The notes: generated by a model from the letters alone, not told the origin. Shown: positions 18,790 through 27,336, numbered from the stretch's first letter. The stretch: DNA of 35,586 nucleotides from an uncultured Alphaproteobacteria bacterium (GCA_913031285.1 CAJWEI010000035.1:1-35586), one strand, 5' to 3'. Translations and numbers: made by a program.

Positions 18790-18867
18790 TTAAGCTCCAG
18801 CTTGGGTGAATAGCTAAATACTGTTTAAAAAAGTGAGCTATTTTACCTTAACATTTGCACTCTAAAT

Positions 18868-20685
18868 TCAGTCAGGTAGCTCAAAAATCTGGCCTGGATA
18901 AATTAAGTTCTCGTCGCGAATTTTATCTCGGTTGGCTTCGAAAACTCTAACATATAGAATACCCAGACCATATCGCTCGCGAGCGATGGCCCACAGCGTA
19001 TTCCCCGGTTGAACTGTCACCACGTTTATCCTTGCCGGCTCTTCCAGAGCCAAAAGCTGGGATTGTAGCGTTTCCACACTTTCTCTTTTGAACGGCGTTT
19101 CCAATCGCGAGCTGACCTGACCTGTAGGATCGAGTTGATCGACCCGCAAAGTATATATGCCTGGGTCTATTTCGGATAGAGCTGTATTCCATTGCCCCGT
19201 CCCATCCATCACTGCAGTCGAAATTGGCGTGTTATCCAGATAAATGCGAACAAAACCAGAGGGTTTACCACGCCCAGTTAAAGCAACATCACCGTCATCA
19301 TCATAGCTGATCGTATCAAGGGCCACCTCGGATTTGTCTTTTTCTATACCCGATTGAACAACACGTACACCATCATCGTCTGCGATCATAACAACCGGAG
19401 CCTTTTCCGCATCTGCAGTGTTTTCGCTGATAGAACTTATTGGTTCAACCAACCCAGAGGCGTCTTTTGAAGGCTCTTTGTTCCCTACTGAATCCGGCTC
19501 GACGTTGAACTCGTCATTTATTGCGGCTTGTGGCAAAGACGCTTGATTGGCATCATCTTTGGATGCGGAAGATTGAGCCTCAACAGCGGTCTTGGACTCT
19601 TTTACATCTGATACTTGATTTTTTTCAACTAAGGCGGCCTCAACTTGCGTCTTACCGTCTTTAGAATTAATTTTCTCTGGTGGAAATGTTTTGCTAGTAG
19701 AAGCTACATTCGAGGCCAGTTGCTGTACTTTAGAAGAGCCTATTTTAGTTGCAGCAACACCGGCAACGCCTTGACTGACCTCGATATCAATGGACGGCGC
19801 ACTACCAATGATCGTCTCAGAGGCAGTGTTTGTCTCAATAGATGTATCTGCTTTAACGACGGGTTCCCTTTCAATTTCAGCTTCTTGAATATCAAGTGTT
19901 GTTACTTTTAAGTTTTCTTTTGCCTCGTACTGAGTATCTAAAGCTGCAGCATCTGGCGCGCGCTGTTTCTGAATGGCATTTTGGGGTTTGGATGTCTTTT
20001 GTGTTTCCGGGCTAATACTTTTCATCTCTGGTACAGTTTCTTGAGAAGCTGAACCTTTCTCCAATTGTGTGTTTGGGTCTTGGCTTTTATCAAGCTCAGC
20101 TATCACAATAGGTGCCGCTATTTGAGCTGGGGATATAATAACTTGCTGTTCTGAATATACCGCAATGCCATCAAAATCCGACACTATAGATAAGACCCGC
20201 ATTTTTGCACTGAACGGAAGATCAAAGAAGGCCAAGAAGTCACCACGCCCGTCGGCCACTACAGTCTCAATAATATCGTCATCGAGCAAAATATTGATAA
20301 GTTGATTAGGTAATGCTTTGCCCGCCATCAGCACTGCACCGTCCGTCTCAACACGAACTGTTTCGAGTAATGGAGCCTTAAGCGAGTCTTCTAGTTGACG
20401 CTGGCTCTCAACCGCTTTTGAGAAAGTTTCAGTGGCGTTTTCAGTCTTGGGTTCCGCAGAGTTTTTTGTAGCAGGTGCCTCCTGAACTACAATCTCGTTG
20501 ACAGTTTCAGAGGTAGAAATTTCAATGCCCGCGATAGAAGTCTCTTTTTCCTGATCTACAGCTGCAGGAATTTGAACAGTAACAGATTTATTGGATTGAT
20601 ACAAATAAGCCGCTACAATGGTAACGAACAAAAGACCCAAAGCTATCGACACCGGCTGTCGAGACTGCAATTTTTTTTCAGTCAT
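18868..20685 (-). CDS. Large acidic envelope protein with C-terminal LysM domain
   Basis: A 605-residue protein with one N-terminal membrane anchor (about residues 12-29), then a long Ser/Glu/Lys/Ala-rich region of low complexity (about 30-440, probably disordered) that contains one folded segment near 105-170 (VETDGAVLMAGKALPNQLIN). A related segment occurs near 465-540 (DGDVALTGRGKPSGFVRIYLD), so the protein carries two beta-sandwich-like repeats of the same type. The last ~50 residues form a LysM domain (VQPGNTLWAIARERYG...NLIYPGQIFEL) that should bind peptidoglycan. Such proteins recur in Rhodobacterales but their job is unknown. GAGGAAGATA precedes the ATG. It is divergent from the LOG gene and upstream of the Atm1-type gene. 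Confidence 0.85.
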   Translation of the reverse strand: MTEKKLQSRQPVSIALGLLFVTIVAAYLYQSNKSVTVQIPAAVDQEKETSIAGIEISTSETVNEIVVQEAPATKNSAEPKTENATETFSKAVESQRQLEDSLKAPLLETVRVETDGAVLMAGKALPNQLINILLDDDIIETVVADGRGDFLAFFDLPFSAKMRVLSIVSDFDGIAVYSEQQVIISPAQIAAPIVIAELDKSQDPNTQLEKGSASQETVPEMKSISPETQKTSKPQNAIQKQRAPDAAALDTQYEAKENLKVTTLDIQEAEIEREPVVKADTSIETNTASETIIGSAPSIDIEVSQGVAGVAATKIGSSKVQQLASNVASTSKTFPPEKINSKDGKTQVEAALVEKNQVSDVKESKTAVEAQSSASKDDANQASLPQAAINDEFNVEPDSVGNKEPSKDASGLVEPISSISENTADAEKAPVVMIADDDGVRVVQSGIEKDKSEVALDTISYDDDGDVALTGRGKPSGFVRIYLDNTPISTAVMDGTGQWNTALSEIDPGIYTLRVDQLDPTGQVSSRLETPFKRESVETLQSQLLALEEPARINVVTVQPGNTLWAIARERYGLGILYVRVFEANRDKIRDENLIYPGQIFELPD

Positions 20686-20743
20686 TATCTTCCTCTAGGA
20701 CTCCTCCTTTCCCTTCTAACGCTTTAAGTATCATTAGCAATGG

Positions 20744-20765
20744 GTCAAAGTGACGTCAAAGGTCA
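20744..20765. promoter_or_regulatory. Candidate operator: tandem GTCAAAG with embedded TGACGTCA palindrome
   Basis: In the 102-base divergent region between the LysM and LOG genes, GTCAAAG occurs at 20744 and again at 20755, eleven bases apart (about one helical turn). TGACGTCA, a perfect palindrome, sits at 20751-20758, and another GGTCA at 20761. The spacing and position fit a regulator binding site. No known regulator is assigned. Confidence 0.3.
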
Positions 20766-20787
20766 TATGTCGCGAAAAGGGTAATAA

Positions 20788-21336
20788 ATGCAAAAGATAT
20801 CAATCTGTGTGTATTGCGGATCGCGCAGTGGAAAGCATCCAGAATATGCTCAAGAAGCAGAAACGTTAGGCGCTGGCATTGCGAAACGCGCGTGGAGATT
20901 AGTTTATGGTGCGGGCGATGTTGGCCTCATGGGCAGTGTTGCGCACGGAGCCCAAATAAATGGAACAGGTACATTTGGCGTGATACCAAATCACTTACTT
21001 GAAGAAGAGGTTGGAAAAACCGATTTAACTAATTTTATAATTACAGAAAATATGCATGAAAGAAAGAAAGTCATGTTCATGAACAGCGATGCGATTGTCT
21101 TGCTTCCTGGCGGGATAGGATCATTGGACGAGTTTTGTGAAGTCCTAACCTGGGCTCAGCTTAAACTGCATCAAAAACCTATCGTCGTAGTTAATGTACA
21201 GGGAGCATGGTCTCCACTGCTTACTCTCATTGACAGCATCATTAAACAAGGGTTTGCTGCTAGTTCTCTGCGCGCACTCTTTGAGGTTACTGACACCGCT
21301 GAACAAGCTCTTCACTACCTGTCCGAACGACTATGA
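20788..21336 (+). CDS. LOG-family protein (cytokinin riboside 5'-monophosphate phosphoribohydrolase type)
   Basis: A 182-residue TIGR00730-type protein. The Rossmann-like fold shows VYCGSR near the N-terminus, VYGAGDVGLMGSVA (about residues 38-51), a conserved MHERK segment (about residues 89-93) and the PGGIGSLDEFCEVLTW nucleotide-binding/catalytic motif (about 107-122; plant LOG enzymes have PGGxGTxxE, here GS replaces GT). Family members cleave nucleoside 5'-monophosphates to base and ribose 5-phosphate. In bacteria without plant contact this is likely nucleotide salvage or housekeeping. The 3' end overlaps the 3' end of the converging rarD-like pseudogene by 22 bases. Confidence 0.9.
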   Translation: MQKISICVYCGSRSGKHPEYAQEAETLGAGIAKRAWRLVYGAGDVGLMGSVAHGAQINGTGTFGVIPNHLLEEEVGKTDLTNFIITENMHERKKVMFMNSDAIVLLPGGIGSLDEFCEVLTWAQLKLHQKPIVVVNVQGAWSPLLTLIDSIIKQGFAASSLRALFEVTDTAEQALHYLSERL

Positions 21337-22193
21337 TAAAAACTGGTGCTACTGTAAAGCATTAGCGCTACCCAAATCATGGGAAACGCTACCGCATGCC
21401 ATGTATTCAGTAGCTCTGCAAAACCCAGTGCAGCAAATAGAAACTCCAAACCTAGGTTTATGTACTGCAAAATACCTTCTATGGAGAGTGTTGCCCAATG
21501 CGTAGCATAGGAAAATAAAATCAAAGGTGTGGCGGTTAAAGGGCCAGACAGTGGCAGCAGAAGACTAGCGCTTAGATATTGGCCGAAATGGCCGCCAACG
21601 CAATATGGTAATATGCAATTATAACCAGGGCAATCGGCGTCAAAAATAAAACCTCAAGTGCGACGCTGACCATAGGACAAACTTCAAGGCTATTTTTTTA
21701 AAATAGCATACAGACTAAAGCTGGTCGACAGCATCAAATCAATCGGTGCTACTGTTCCAAGTCCATATGCCAAAACGAGAACCCCAGACGTAGGTAATAC
21801 CACTGCCAAACATTACCCAAATGAAAAGGTTTCCTTGAACAACAGCTGTCCGAATACAATACACAAAAGTGGAAGGACAAAATAATCAAGACTTGCTTCT
21901 GTTGCCTGATTTGTCTGGATTGAGTGAATAAAAAAGTTCCATTCCATAGCCACAAGAAAAGCTACTATCAAGATAAAAAATATCTCCAAGCGATCAGATA
22001 TTGCTGCATACAACTCACCAAATCGACGGATAAAGTACAATCCCAAAAAGAAAAAAAGAAATGGCCGAAAAATGCGGTGTAACAACAATTCAAAGGATGG
22101 AATATGTTCAAAAAACTTGTAATAAAGAGGCGCCAACCTCCAGATCACCGCAGCAGCAATAATTACCAAGATACCTTTTGCTGCATCGTTCAT
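21315..22193 (-). pseudogene. Decayed RarD-like EamA/DMT-family permease
   Basis: The full 293-codon length of a RarD-type ten-helix transporter can be followed, but it is broken. From ATG 22193 the frame reads with clear RarD similarity (GILVIIAAAVIWRLAPLYYK, ATEASLDYFVLP) to KETFSFG, then a TAA at 21815-21813 stands where relatives have Gln before WLAV. The same frame resumes as LAVVLPTSGVLVLAYGLGT to SFSLYAILKK. A shift follows at a run of seven A's (about 21696-21702); SVALEVLFLTPIALVIIAYY is in the second frame; a compensating shift near 21590-21600 restores the first frame, which runs through PLILFSYATHWATLSIEG to the stop at 21315. Conserved Trp and Gly positions are also replaced (VIWG to VIWR, PLYW to PLYY). 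Nonfunctional unless the assembly is wrong. Confidence 0.85.
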
Positions 22194-22516
22194 AACTAGG
22201 CTCGAGCCTTTAATTGGAAAGAGCAATAGTAAATCAGTATATCCCTGCGCGCTTGTTCGGCAGATATTCCTAGTAAGTTTAGCCAAAATAAGATCGTAAT
22301 AAGTTTGGCTAGGCCTTATGTAGAAAACCTGTTTCAAAATCTTCAAAGAGATTGCAATTTTTTTGACGGCTATTAAGAAAATTATTTTTTCTATAGCACC
22401 AACAAAAAGCATGCGATCTTAGGTATAGTCTTACCAGTTAAATTACTATTTATAATAGATGGCCAGCTGAGATTACTCTCAGTAGGCCAAGCTTGAAAAG
22501 AATTTAGTCTTAGACC
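22194..22516. other. Intergenic region upstream of the rarD-like pseudogene and downstream of sodB
   Basis: These 323 bases hold the old promoter region of the pseudogene and the 3' flank of sodB. The pseudogene frame stays open upstream to 22412, but those residues show no transporter similarity. The only clear structure is the hairpin at 22461-22488. I see no RNA gene. Confidence 0.5.
22461..22488 (-). terminator. Candidate hairpin terminator of sodB
   Basis: An inverted repeat with CTGAGA/TCTCAG arms around a TTAC loop, extended by GGCC on each side after one mismatch and one G-U pair. It lies 29 bases past the sodB stop. On the minus strand it is followed by ATCTATTATA, not a clean U-run, so Rho-independent termination is uncertain; RNA 3'-end protection is an alternative. 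Confidence 0.45.
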
Positions 22517-23116
22517 TCACATGCGGCTAGCGACGTTTTCCCAATTCACTAAGTGATCAAGGAAGTTGCTAAGATAGGCTGGGCGTTTATTACGGAAATC
22601 GATGTAGTAGGAATGTTCCCACACATCACAACCAAGCAACGCAGTCTGGCCAAAGCAAAGTGGGTTCACACCATTTTCTGTTTTGGTCACTTTCAGTCCG
22701 CCATCTGTGTCTTTTACGAGCCAGCACCAACCTGCGCCAAACTGGCCTGCACCAGCAATCGAAAACTGTGATTTGAATTCGTTAACGCTGCCAAAACTAT
22801 CGTTGATTGCCGCTTCTAGTTCTGAAGGCATCGAGGAACCACCCGGGCCCATCATTTCCCAGAACTGTGTATGGTTCCAGTGCTGGCTAGCGTTATTAAA
22901 GATACCATTCTGCGCAATGGAAGCTGCTGCATAGGTCCCAGTCACTATATTCTCAAGGGATTTACCTTCCCATTCAGTTCCACCAATCAGCTTATTACCG
23001 TTATCGACATAGGCTTTGTGGTGAAGGTCGTGGTGGTATTCGATTGTCTCTTGCGACATGCCAAGACCGGCAAGCGCATCGTGGGCGTAAGGAAGATCGG
23101 GAAGTTCAAAAGCCAT
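22517..23116 (-). CDS. sodB: Superoxide dismutase, Fe/Mn family (probably Fe)
   Basis: Converts superoxide to O2 and H2O2 in the cytoplasm. The 199-residue protein has the four metal ligands in their usual contexts: His28 (EYHHDLHHKAYV), His82 (HWNHTQFW), Asp164 and His168 (DVWEHSYYID). The Fe-type cues are Gln69 in AAASIAQNGIFNNA-type context and the AGQFGAGWCWL segment. No signal peptide. GGAGG five bases upstream of the ATG (23122-23126) is a strong ribosome site. It is downstream of soxG on the same strand after a 159-base gap that may hold its own promoter. Confidence 0.95.
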   Translation of the reverse strand: MAFELPDLPYAHDALAGLGMSQETIEYHHDLHHKAYVDNGNKLIGGTEWEGKSLENIVTGTYAAASIAQNGIFNNASQHWNHTQFWEMMGPGGSSMPSELEAAINDSFGSVNEFKSQFSIAGAGQFGAGWCWLVKDTDGGLKVTKTENGVNPLCFGQTALLGCDVWEHSYYIDFRNKRPAYLSNFLDHLVNWENVASRM

Positions 23117-23147
23117 TTGGGCCTCCTTAATCGTGTTAAATCTGTGT

Positions 23148-23177
23148 AGCCTTAAATGGTAGGCTTAGTTACCTAAG
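23148..23177. promoter_or_regulatory. Paired short inverted repeats upstream of sodB
   Basis: AGCCT-TAAATGGT-AGGCT (23148-23165) abuts CTTAG-TTAC-CTAAG (23164-23177), with CCTTA and TAAGG also available to pair across the whole unit. It lies 32-61 bases upstream of the sodB ATG, where an operator, an mRNA leader element or a weak terminator for the sox operon would sit. No known consensus is recognised. Confidence 0.25.
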
Positions 23178-23275
23178 GTCAAGAGCAAACCGCGACAGAA
23201 ATGAATTTAGAGGATTTCTAGTCAGCGTCTACCAGCTCAAACCTGGAAGCAAGAGCCAACAAAATTGATTTTACG

Positions 23276-23845
23276 CTAATTCCAGATATCCAATTCGCTG
23301 CCCGGTGTTGCAGCAGCTTTGAGTTGTTTGAACATATAATCACCAACCGACCTAAAACAGATGACTTTTGCCTCTTCCTGCGAGACCAACCAGAAAGCAG
23401 CAGCTACCTGTCCAAACCGAGTGCGGCGGATTTCACCAGGTTCAAAGACACCCGGGGTAATGTCAACAGGCGCAAGTTTTGCTATGACTTCACGCACGTT
23501 TGGACCCGCTAAAGTGAACGTCCTGCGCGCATCCGACACATCAACTACCAGAGCGTGTTTTTTACCTAGCGCTTTTTGAATGGCATCCATAAGGTTTGTT
23601 TTGTCTTCCCAAGTGCTCAATATCAATAGCTCATCGGGTGACATCCAAGCCACCATGCTGGTGTCTGCCAGCGTAATCTGGCGCAACCCCGGAAAGTCTA
23701 TACCGATAGCTTTTTTGAGCGCATTGGCAAACGGCTTCGAGGCAAAATTACCACGCACCGTTATCATACCCAAAGGATCGGTTTGGGACACTGTGACATA
23801 GCCGTCAAAATGCATCGCTTCGATACCAGTTAATGGATCAAGCAT
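23276..23845 (-). CDS. soxG: Sarcosine oxidase gamma subunit
   Basis: A 189-residue subunit of heterotetrameric sarcosine oxidase, structurally related to a GcvT-like fold and lacking its own cofactor. Family segments include DTSMVAWMSPDELLIL (about residues 59-74), VVDVSDARRTFTLAGP (about 98-113) and FWLVSQEEAKVICFRS. The start at ATG 23845 is supported by GGAGAG seven bases upstream (23853-23858); the open frame continues to 23887 but that extension lies within soxA. It overlaps the soxA end by 8 bases (coupled translation). Last gene of the sox operon. Confidence 0.93.
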   Translation of the reverse strand: MLDPLTGIEAMHFDGYVTVSQTDPLGMITVRGNFASKPFANALKKAIGIDFPGLRQITLADTSMVAWMSPDELLILSTWEDKTNLMDAIQKALGKKHALVVDVSDARRTFTLAGPNVREVIAKLAPVDITPGVFEPGEIRRTRFGQVAAAFWLVSQEEAKVICFRSVGDYMFKQLKAAATPGSELDIWN

Positions 23846-26837
23846 TCTGCTTCTCTCCATCTTTATCAAAGAAAACTGGATCCACAATTTTGACCTTCAC
23901 TACAGTACCATCAACTTTTGGAAAATCAATTATTTCACCCATGCGCTCTGATCCTTTGTGCACAAGGCCCATCGCAATTCCTCTACTCAGAGTTGGAGAG
24001 TAATATGTTGATGTAACGCGACCAATTGTATTTTTTTGACCGTTAGCATTGCGCCCCTGTCCTACTGCGTATGCGCCATCTGGCAGAACGCTTGCATCGG
24101 TAGTTTCCAAACCTACCAAACGCCAACGGTTTGGATCGAGCATATGCGACCTCTCTTGAGCACGTTTTCCAAGGAAATCTATTTTCTTTTTAGAGATGGC
24201 CCAACTCATACCAAGATCCTGAGGGATCACGGTGCCGTCAGTTTCGTCTCCGATCATAATAAATCCTTTTTCTGCCCGCATAACATGCAAAGCCTCTGTG
24301 CCATAAGGCATGACATCAAATTCCTTACCCGCTTCCAAGAGTAGCCTCCAAAATGCAAGTCCTTGATTGGCAGGTACTGCGATTTCATAAGATAATTCAC
24401 CAGAAAAGGATATGCGATAGGCTCGCGCCTCAAACCCAGCAATTTGGCCGTCTTTCCATTCCATAAAGCCCAGTGCATCTTTGCTAACATCCATCCCGCC
24501 TAGCTTTTCCAGAACAGCGCGCGCATTTGGACCAACAACGCTCACTTGGGCGAACTGCTCTGTCACGTTGGCAACATAGACTTTCCAGTCCCACCATTCA
24601 GTTTGTAGCCATTCTTCCATTTGGGCGTGAATATAATCTGCACCACCAGATGTTGTGTGACATAAGAATGTCTCTTCATTGATGCGTGCAACTACCCCGT
24701 CATCAATAAGAAATCCATTTTCATTGCACATTAACCCATAGCGACATTTGCCAACTTGTAGACTACTCATCACGTTGGTATAAAGCATATCTAGAAACTT
24801 AGCTGCATCCGGGCCTTTGACCAGCAATTTTCCAAGGGTCGATGCATCCAGCAAACCCAAAGAGCGACGCGTCTGGTTAATCTCGCGCTCAACGGCGTCT
24901 AAATGGCTTTCTCCAGTTCTAGGATAGCAGTAAGGTCTAAGCCATTGTCCCACTGGCTCCATGAAAGCGCCCCGATGTTCATGCCATTCGTGTATTGGAG
25001 TTTGTCTAATTGGCTGAAAAACTTCGTCACGCGCAAGCCCAGCGATCGATCCCATGGAAATAGGCGTGTAGGGAGGACGGAAAGTCGTTGTTCCAACATC
25101 AGAAATTGGTATATGTAAAGCACCAGCGAGTGTTGCCAAACCGTTAATATTTGAGAGTTTACCCTGATCAGTTGCCATGCCAAGCGTGGTATAACGCTTG
25201 GCGTGTTCGATGCTGTGAAACCCTTCTTGGGCTGCAAGCTGCACATCACTGGCTTTAACATCATTTTGAAAATCGAGCCATGCTTTGGAGCGAAGCTTGA
25301 TATCTGCACCCTGCGGCATCATCCACACTGCCTCGATCGGCGAAACCAATCTCAGCTGAGCTGACGGCGATTTACTTGGCTTTTTGGCCCCAACGGCTTT
25401 TGAACCAACTTCGGTTGAGTCCCTGAGGATCTCATTAAGATCCAAAAATCCACTTGCAGCACCAGCAGGAAAGACAAAAGCTTTGCCATTGTGATCTTTA
25501 GGATACTTATCCAAATCAGGATAAAACATAAGCTTTTCATCATCCCAAAGCAGCTTTCCACCACAATGCGAATAAAGGTGCACGACTGGCGACCATCCTC
25601 CAGACATCGCAACGCAGTCACAGGGGATTTCTTCCAAAATAGTGCCTTCTCCAGCTTGCACACAAATCGCAACACCCGTGACACGCTTACCTCCCAGCAC
25701 CTTGGCAATGCCCTTGCCAACCTGCACGCTAATCCCCATGGCCTTGGCCTTTTCACCCAATTCCCCAGCACCATTGGGGCGGGCATCGATGATAGCAGAA
25801 ACCTCCAGTCCTGCATTTTTTACCGCAATCGCAGTAAGGTAAGCATCGTCATTATTAGTAACAACTACTGTTCTGTCACCAAGGGAAACACCATAATCAA
25901 CTACATAATCGCGTAAGGCTGACGCAAGCAGAACCCCCGGCTTATCGTTGTCTGCGAAAGCGAGCGGCCGCTCGATCGCACCGGTTGCCGTTATAATTGC
26001 TCCGGCACGAATACGCCAAAGCCTGTGACGCGGACCATCAGACTCGGGTATGTGGTCTGACAGTCGTTCATATGCGATCAGATAACCATGGTCATAGACG
26101 CCAGCTCCCACCATCCTAGTGCGCATCTCAACATTTGCCATGCCAGCGAGGGACACGACACATTCATCCACAAATTTACCTACAGGCTGACCGGCAACTT
26201 CACCACCATCAACAGGCGCACGACCACCCCAATGAGCGGTTTGCTCAATCACTAAAATCCTTTTACCGGATTTGGCGGCTGTCAGAGCTGCCTGCAATCC
26301 AGCCGCCCCACCACCAACTACGACAACATCATAAAAGGCATAGAAATGTTCATACGTACTCACATCTTTTTCACTGGGTGCTTTTCCCAAACCTGCCGAT
26401 TGGCGAATAAACGGTTCATAGATATACTTCCAAAATGGGCGTGGATGAATGAACATTTTATAATAAAACCCGGCTGGTAATAACCGCGACAAATATTTAT
26501 TTATTGCTCCTACATCGAATTCAAGGCTTGGCCAATGGTTTTGCGACGTTGCACTTAACCCGTCAAATAGCTCAGTGGTCGTAGCGCGCTGGTTCGGTTC
26601 AAACATGCCACCCTCACCCAAATTAACGAGTGCGTTGGGTTCTTCAGAACCATTGCTTACAATGCCTCTTGGCCGGTGGTATTTAAATGAGCGCCCAACA
26701 AGCATTTGATCATTGGCCAAAAGAGCAGATGCAAGCGTGTCGCCTTTAAAACCAAACAGTTTTTTTCCGTTAAAAGTGAAAAAAATCTTTTTTGATTTAT
26801 CAATCAGACGACCAACTGTTGAAAGACGCGTACTCAT
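23838..26837 (-). CDS. soxA: Sarcosine oxidase alpha subunit
   Basis: A 999-residue subunit. It has an N-terminal ferredoxin-like (Fer2_4) domain without cluster cysteines (about residues 15-100, including GRSFKYHRPRGI), a NAD-binding FAD/NAD-dependent oxidoreductase domain starting with VVVGGGAAGLQAAL (about 171-184), and a C-terminal GcvT-like folate-binding half (from about residue 600; SLGLLDASTLGKLLVKGPDA). The enzyme oxidises sarcosine and passes the methyl carbon to tetrahydrofolate. The start at 26837 overlaps the soxD stop (ATGA) and is preceded by GGAGGG at 26845-26850; the frame is open to 26858 but that part lies in soxD. Confidence 0.96.
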   Translation of the reverse strand: MSTRLSTVGRLIDKSKKIFFTFNGKKLFGFKGDTLASALLANDQMLVGRSFKYHRPRGIVSNGSEEPNALVNLGEGGMFEPNQRATTTELFDGLSATSQNHWPSLEFDVGAINKYLSRLLPAGFYYKMFIHPRPFWKYIYEPFIRQSAGLGKAPSEKDVSTYEHFYAFYDVVVVGGGAAGLQAALTAAKSGKRILVIEQTAHWGGRAPVDGGEVAGQPVGKFVDECVVSLAGMANVEMRTRMVGAGVYDHGYLIAYERLSDHIPESDGPRHRLWRIRAGAIITATGAIERPLAFADNDKPGVLLASALRDYVVDYGVSLGDRTVVVTNNDDAYLTAIAVKNAGLEVSAIIDARPNGAGELGEKAKAMGISVQVGKGIAKVLGGKRVTGVAICVQAGEGTILEEIPCDCVAMSGGWSPVVHLYSHCGGKLLWDDEKLMFYPDLDKYPKDHNGKAFVFPAGAASGFLDLNEILRDSTEVGSKAVGAKKPSKSPSAQLRLVSPIEAVWMMPQGADIKLRSKAWLDFQNDVKASDVQLAAQEGFHSIEHAKRYTTLGMATDQGKLSNINGLATLAGALHIPISDVGTTTFRPPYTPISMGSIAGLARDEVFQPIRQTPIHEWHEHRGAFMEPVGQWLRPYCYPRTGESHLDAVEREINQTRRSLGLLDASTLGKLLVKGPDAAKFLDMLYTNVMSSLQVGKCRYGLMCNENGFLIDDGVVARINEETFLCHTTSGGADYIHAQMEEWLQTEWWDWKVYVANVTEQFAQVSVVGPNARAVLEKLGGMDVSKDALGFMEWKDGQIAGFEARAYRISFSGELSYEIAVPANQGLAFWRLLLEAGKEFDVMPYGTEALHVMRAEKGFIMIGDETDGTVIPQDLGMSWAISKKKIDFLGKRAQERSHMLDPNRWRLVGLETTDASVLPDGAYAVGQGRNANGQKNTIGRVTSTYYSPTLSRGIAMGLVHKGSERMGEIIDFPKVDGTVVKVKIVDPVFFDKDGEKQNA

Positions 26838-27163
26838 GAAAAATCCCTCCACGACCACCCTGGGCGCTTGGCGGTAATTTTGTCTTTAAGGTCTTGCGGT
26901 GGCTCAAATGTTTGAGCTCCATAAGTCCCGAAAACTTCCAATGTCATCGTGCAGCGTGCCGCGTTAAACCATTTTCCACAGCCATTAACGTGACGCCAGC
27001 GTTCGAAATGGACGCCTTTGGGATTCTCGCGCATAAAGAGATAGCGTTCAAAGTCAGTATCATCTGAACCAGGTCCAAAACGTTTAAGGTGCGCTTCTCC
27101 CCCTGGGCTAAATTCGGTTTCTTCGGCATGAACACCGCAGTAGGGACATTCAAAAATCAACAT
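26834..27163 (-). CDS. soxD: Sarcosine oxidase delta subunit
   Basis: A 109-residue zinc-binding subunit. The N-terminal FECPYCGVHAEETEF and the later HVNGCGKWFNAARCT supply the Cys/His zinc ligands (Cys6, Cys9, His12-type and a distal Cys). The N-terminal ligands are exactly those expected. The ATG overlaps the end of the upstream 59-codon ORF by seven bases and its Shine-Dalgarno-like GAGG lies inside that ORF. Normal length for the family (about 95-110). Confidence 0.95.
   Translation of the reverse strand: MLIFECPYCGVHAEETEFSPGGEAHLKRFGPGSDDTDFERYLFMRENPKGVHFERWRHVNGCGKWFNAARCTMTLEVFGTYGAQTFEPPQDLKDKITAKRPGWSWRDFS
26845..26850 (-). promoter_or_regulatory. Ribosome binding site of soxA
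   Basis: GGAGGG read on the minus strand, seven bases before ATG 26837. It lies inside the last codons of soxD and fixes the soxA start. Confidence 0.7.
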
Positions 27164-27336
27164 GGCGTCGCCTCAGACTTGACGTTTCGGTGTGAAAGGC
27201 ATGCATCATCGGCATAAGTTTCGGTAATATCATTATCGACTTTGAAACCGTTGCTCGTAACACTTGGATAAGTCAAACTGATATACGCAGGAATGCCCAG
27301 CGAGTTTAGTCTATTTCCACGAAAGATACTCGCCAT
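27157..27336 (-). CDS. Small ORF (59 codons) filling the soxB-soxD gap, unknown function
   Basis: I do not recognise this product. The frame opens with ATG sharing one base with the soxB stop (TAATG) and closes seven bases inside soxD (ATGTTGA), so it occupies the whole 172-base gap without leftover sequence. The predicted protein starts MASIFRGNRLNSLGIPAY, has no membrane segment or signal peptide, is neutral to slightly acidic, and contains two Cys (near residue 46 and at the C-terminus). The arrangement is what is expected of a translated operon gene, but a chance frame or a leader that couples soxB and soxD translation are alternatives. Confidence 0.5.
   Translation of the reverse strand: MASIFRGNRLNSLGIPAYISLTYPSVTSNGFKVDNDITETYADDACLSHRNVKSEATPC

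Noticed and set aside
22194-22412. N-terminal extension of the RarD-like frame
   Set aside because: Residues lack transporter similarity; RarD proteins start at the MNDAAKG-like position (22193).
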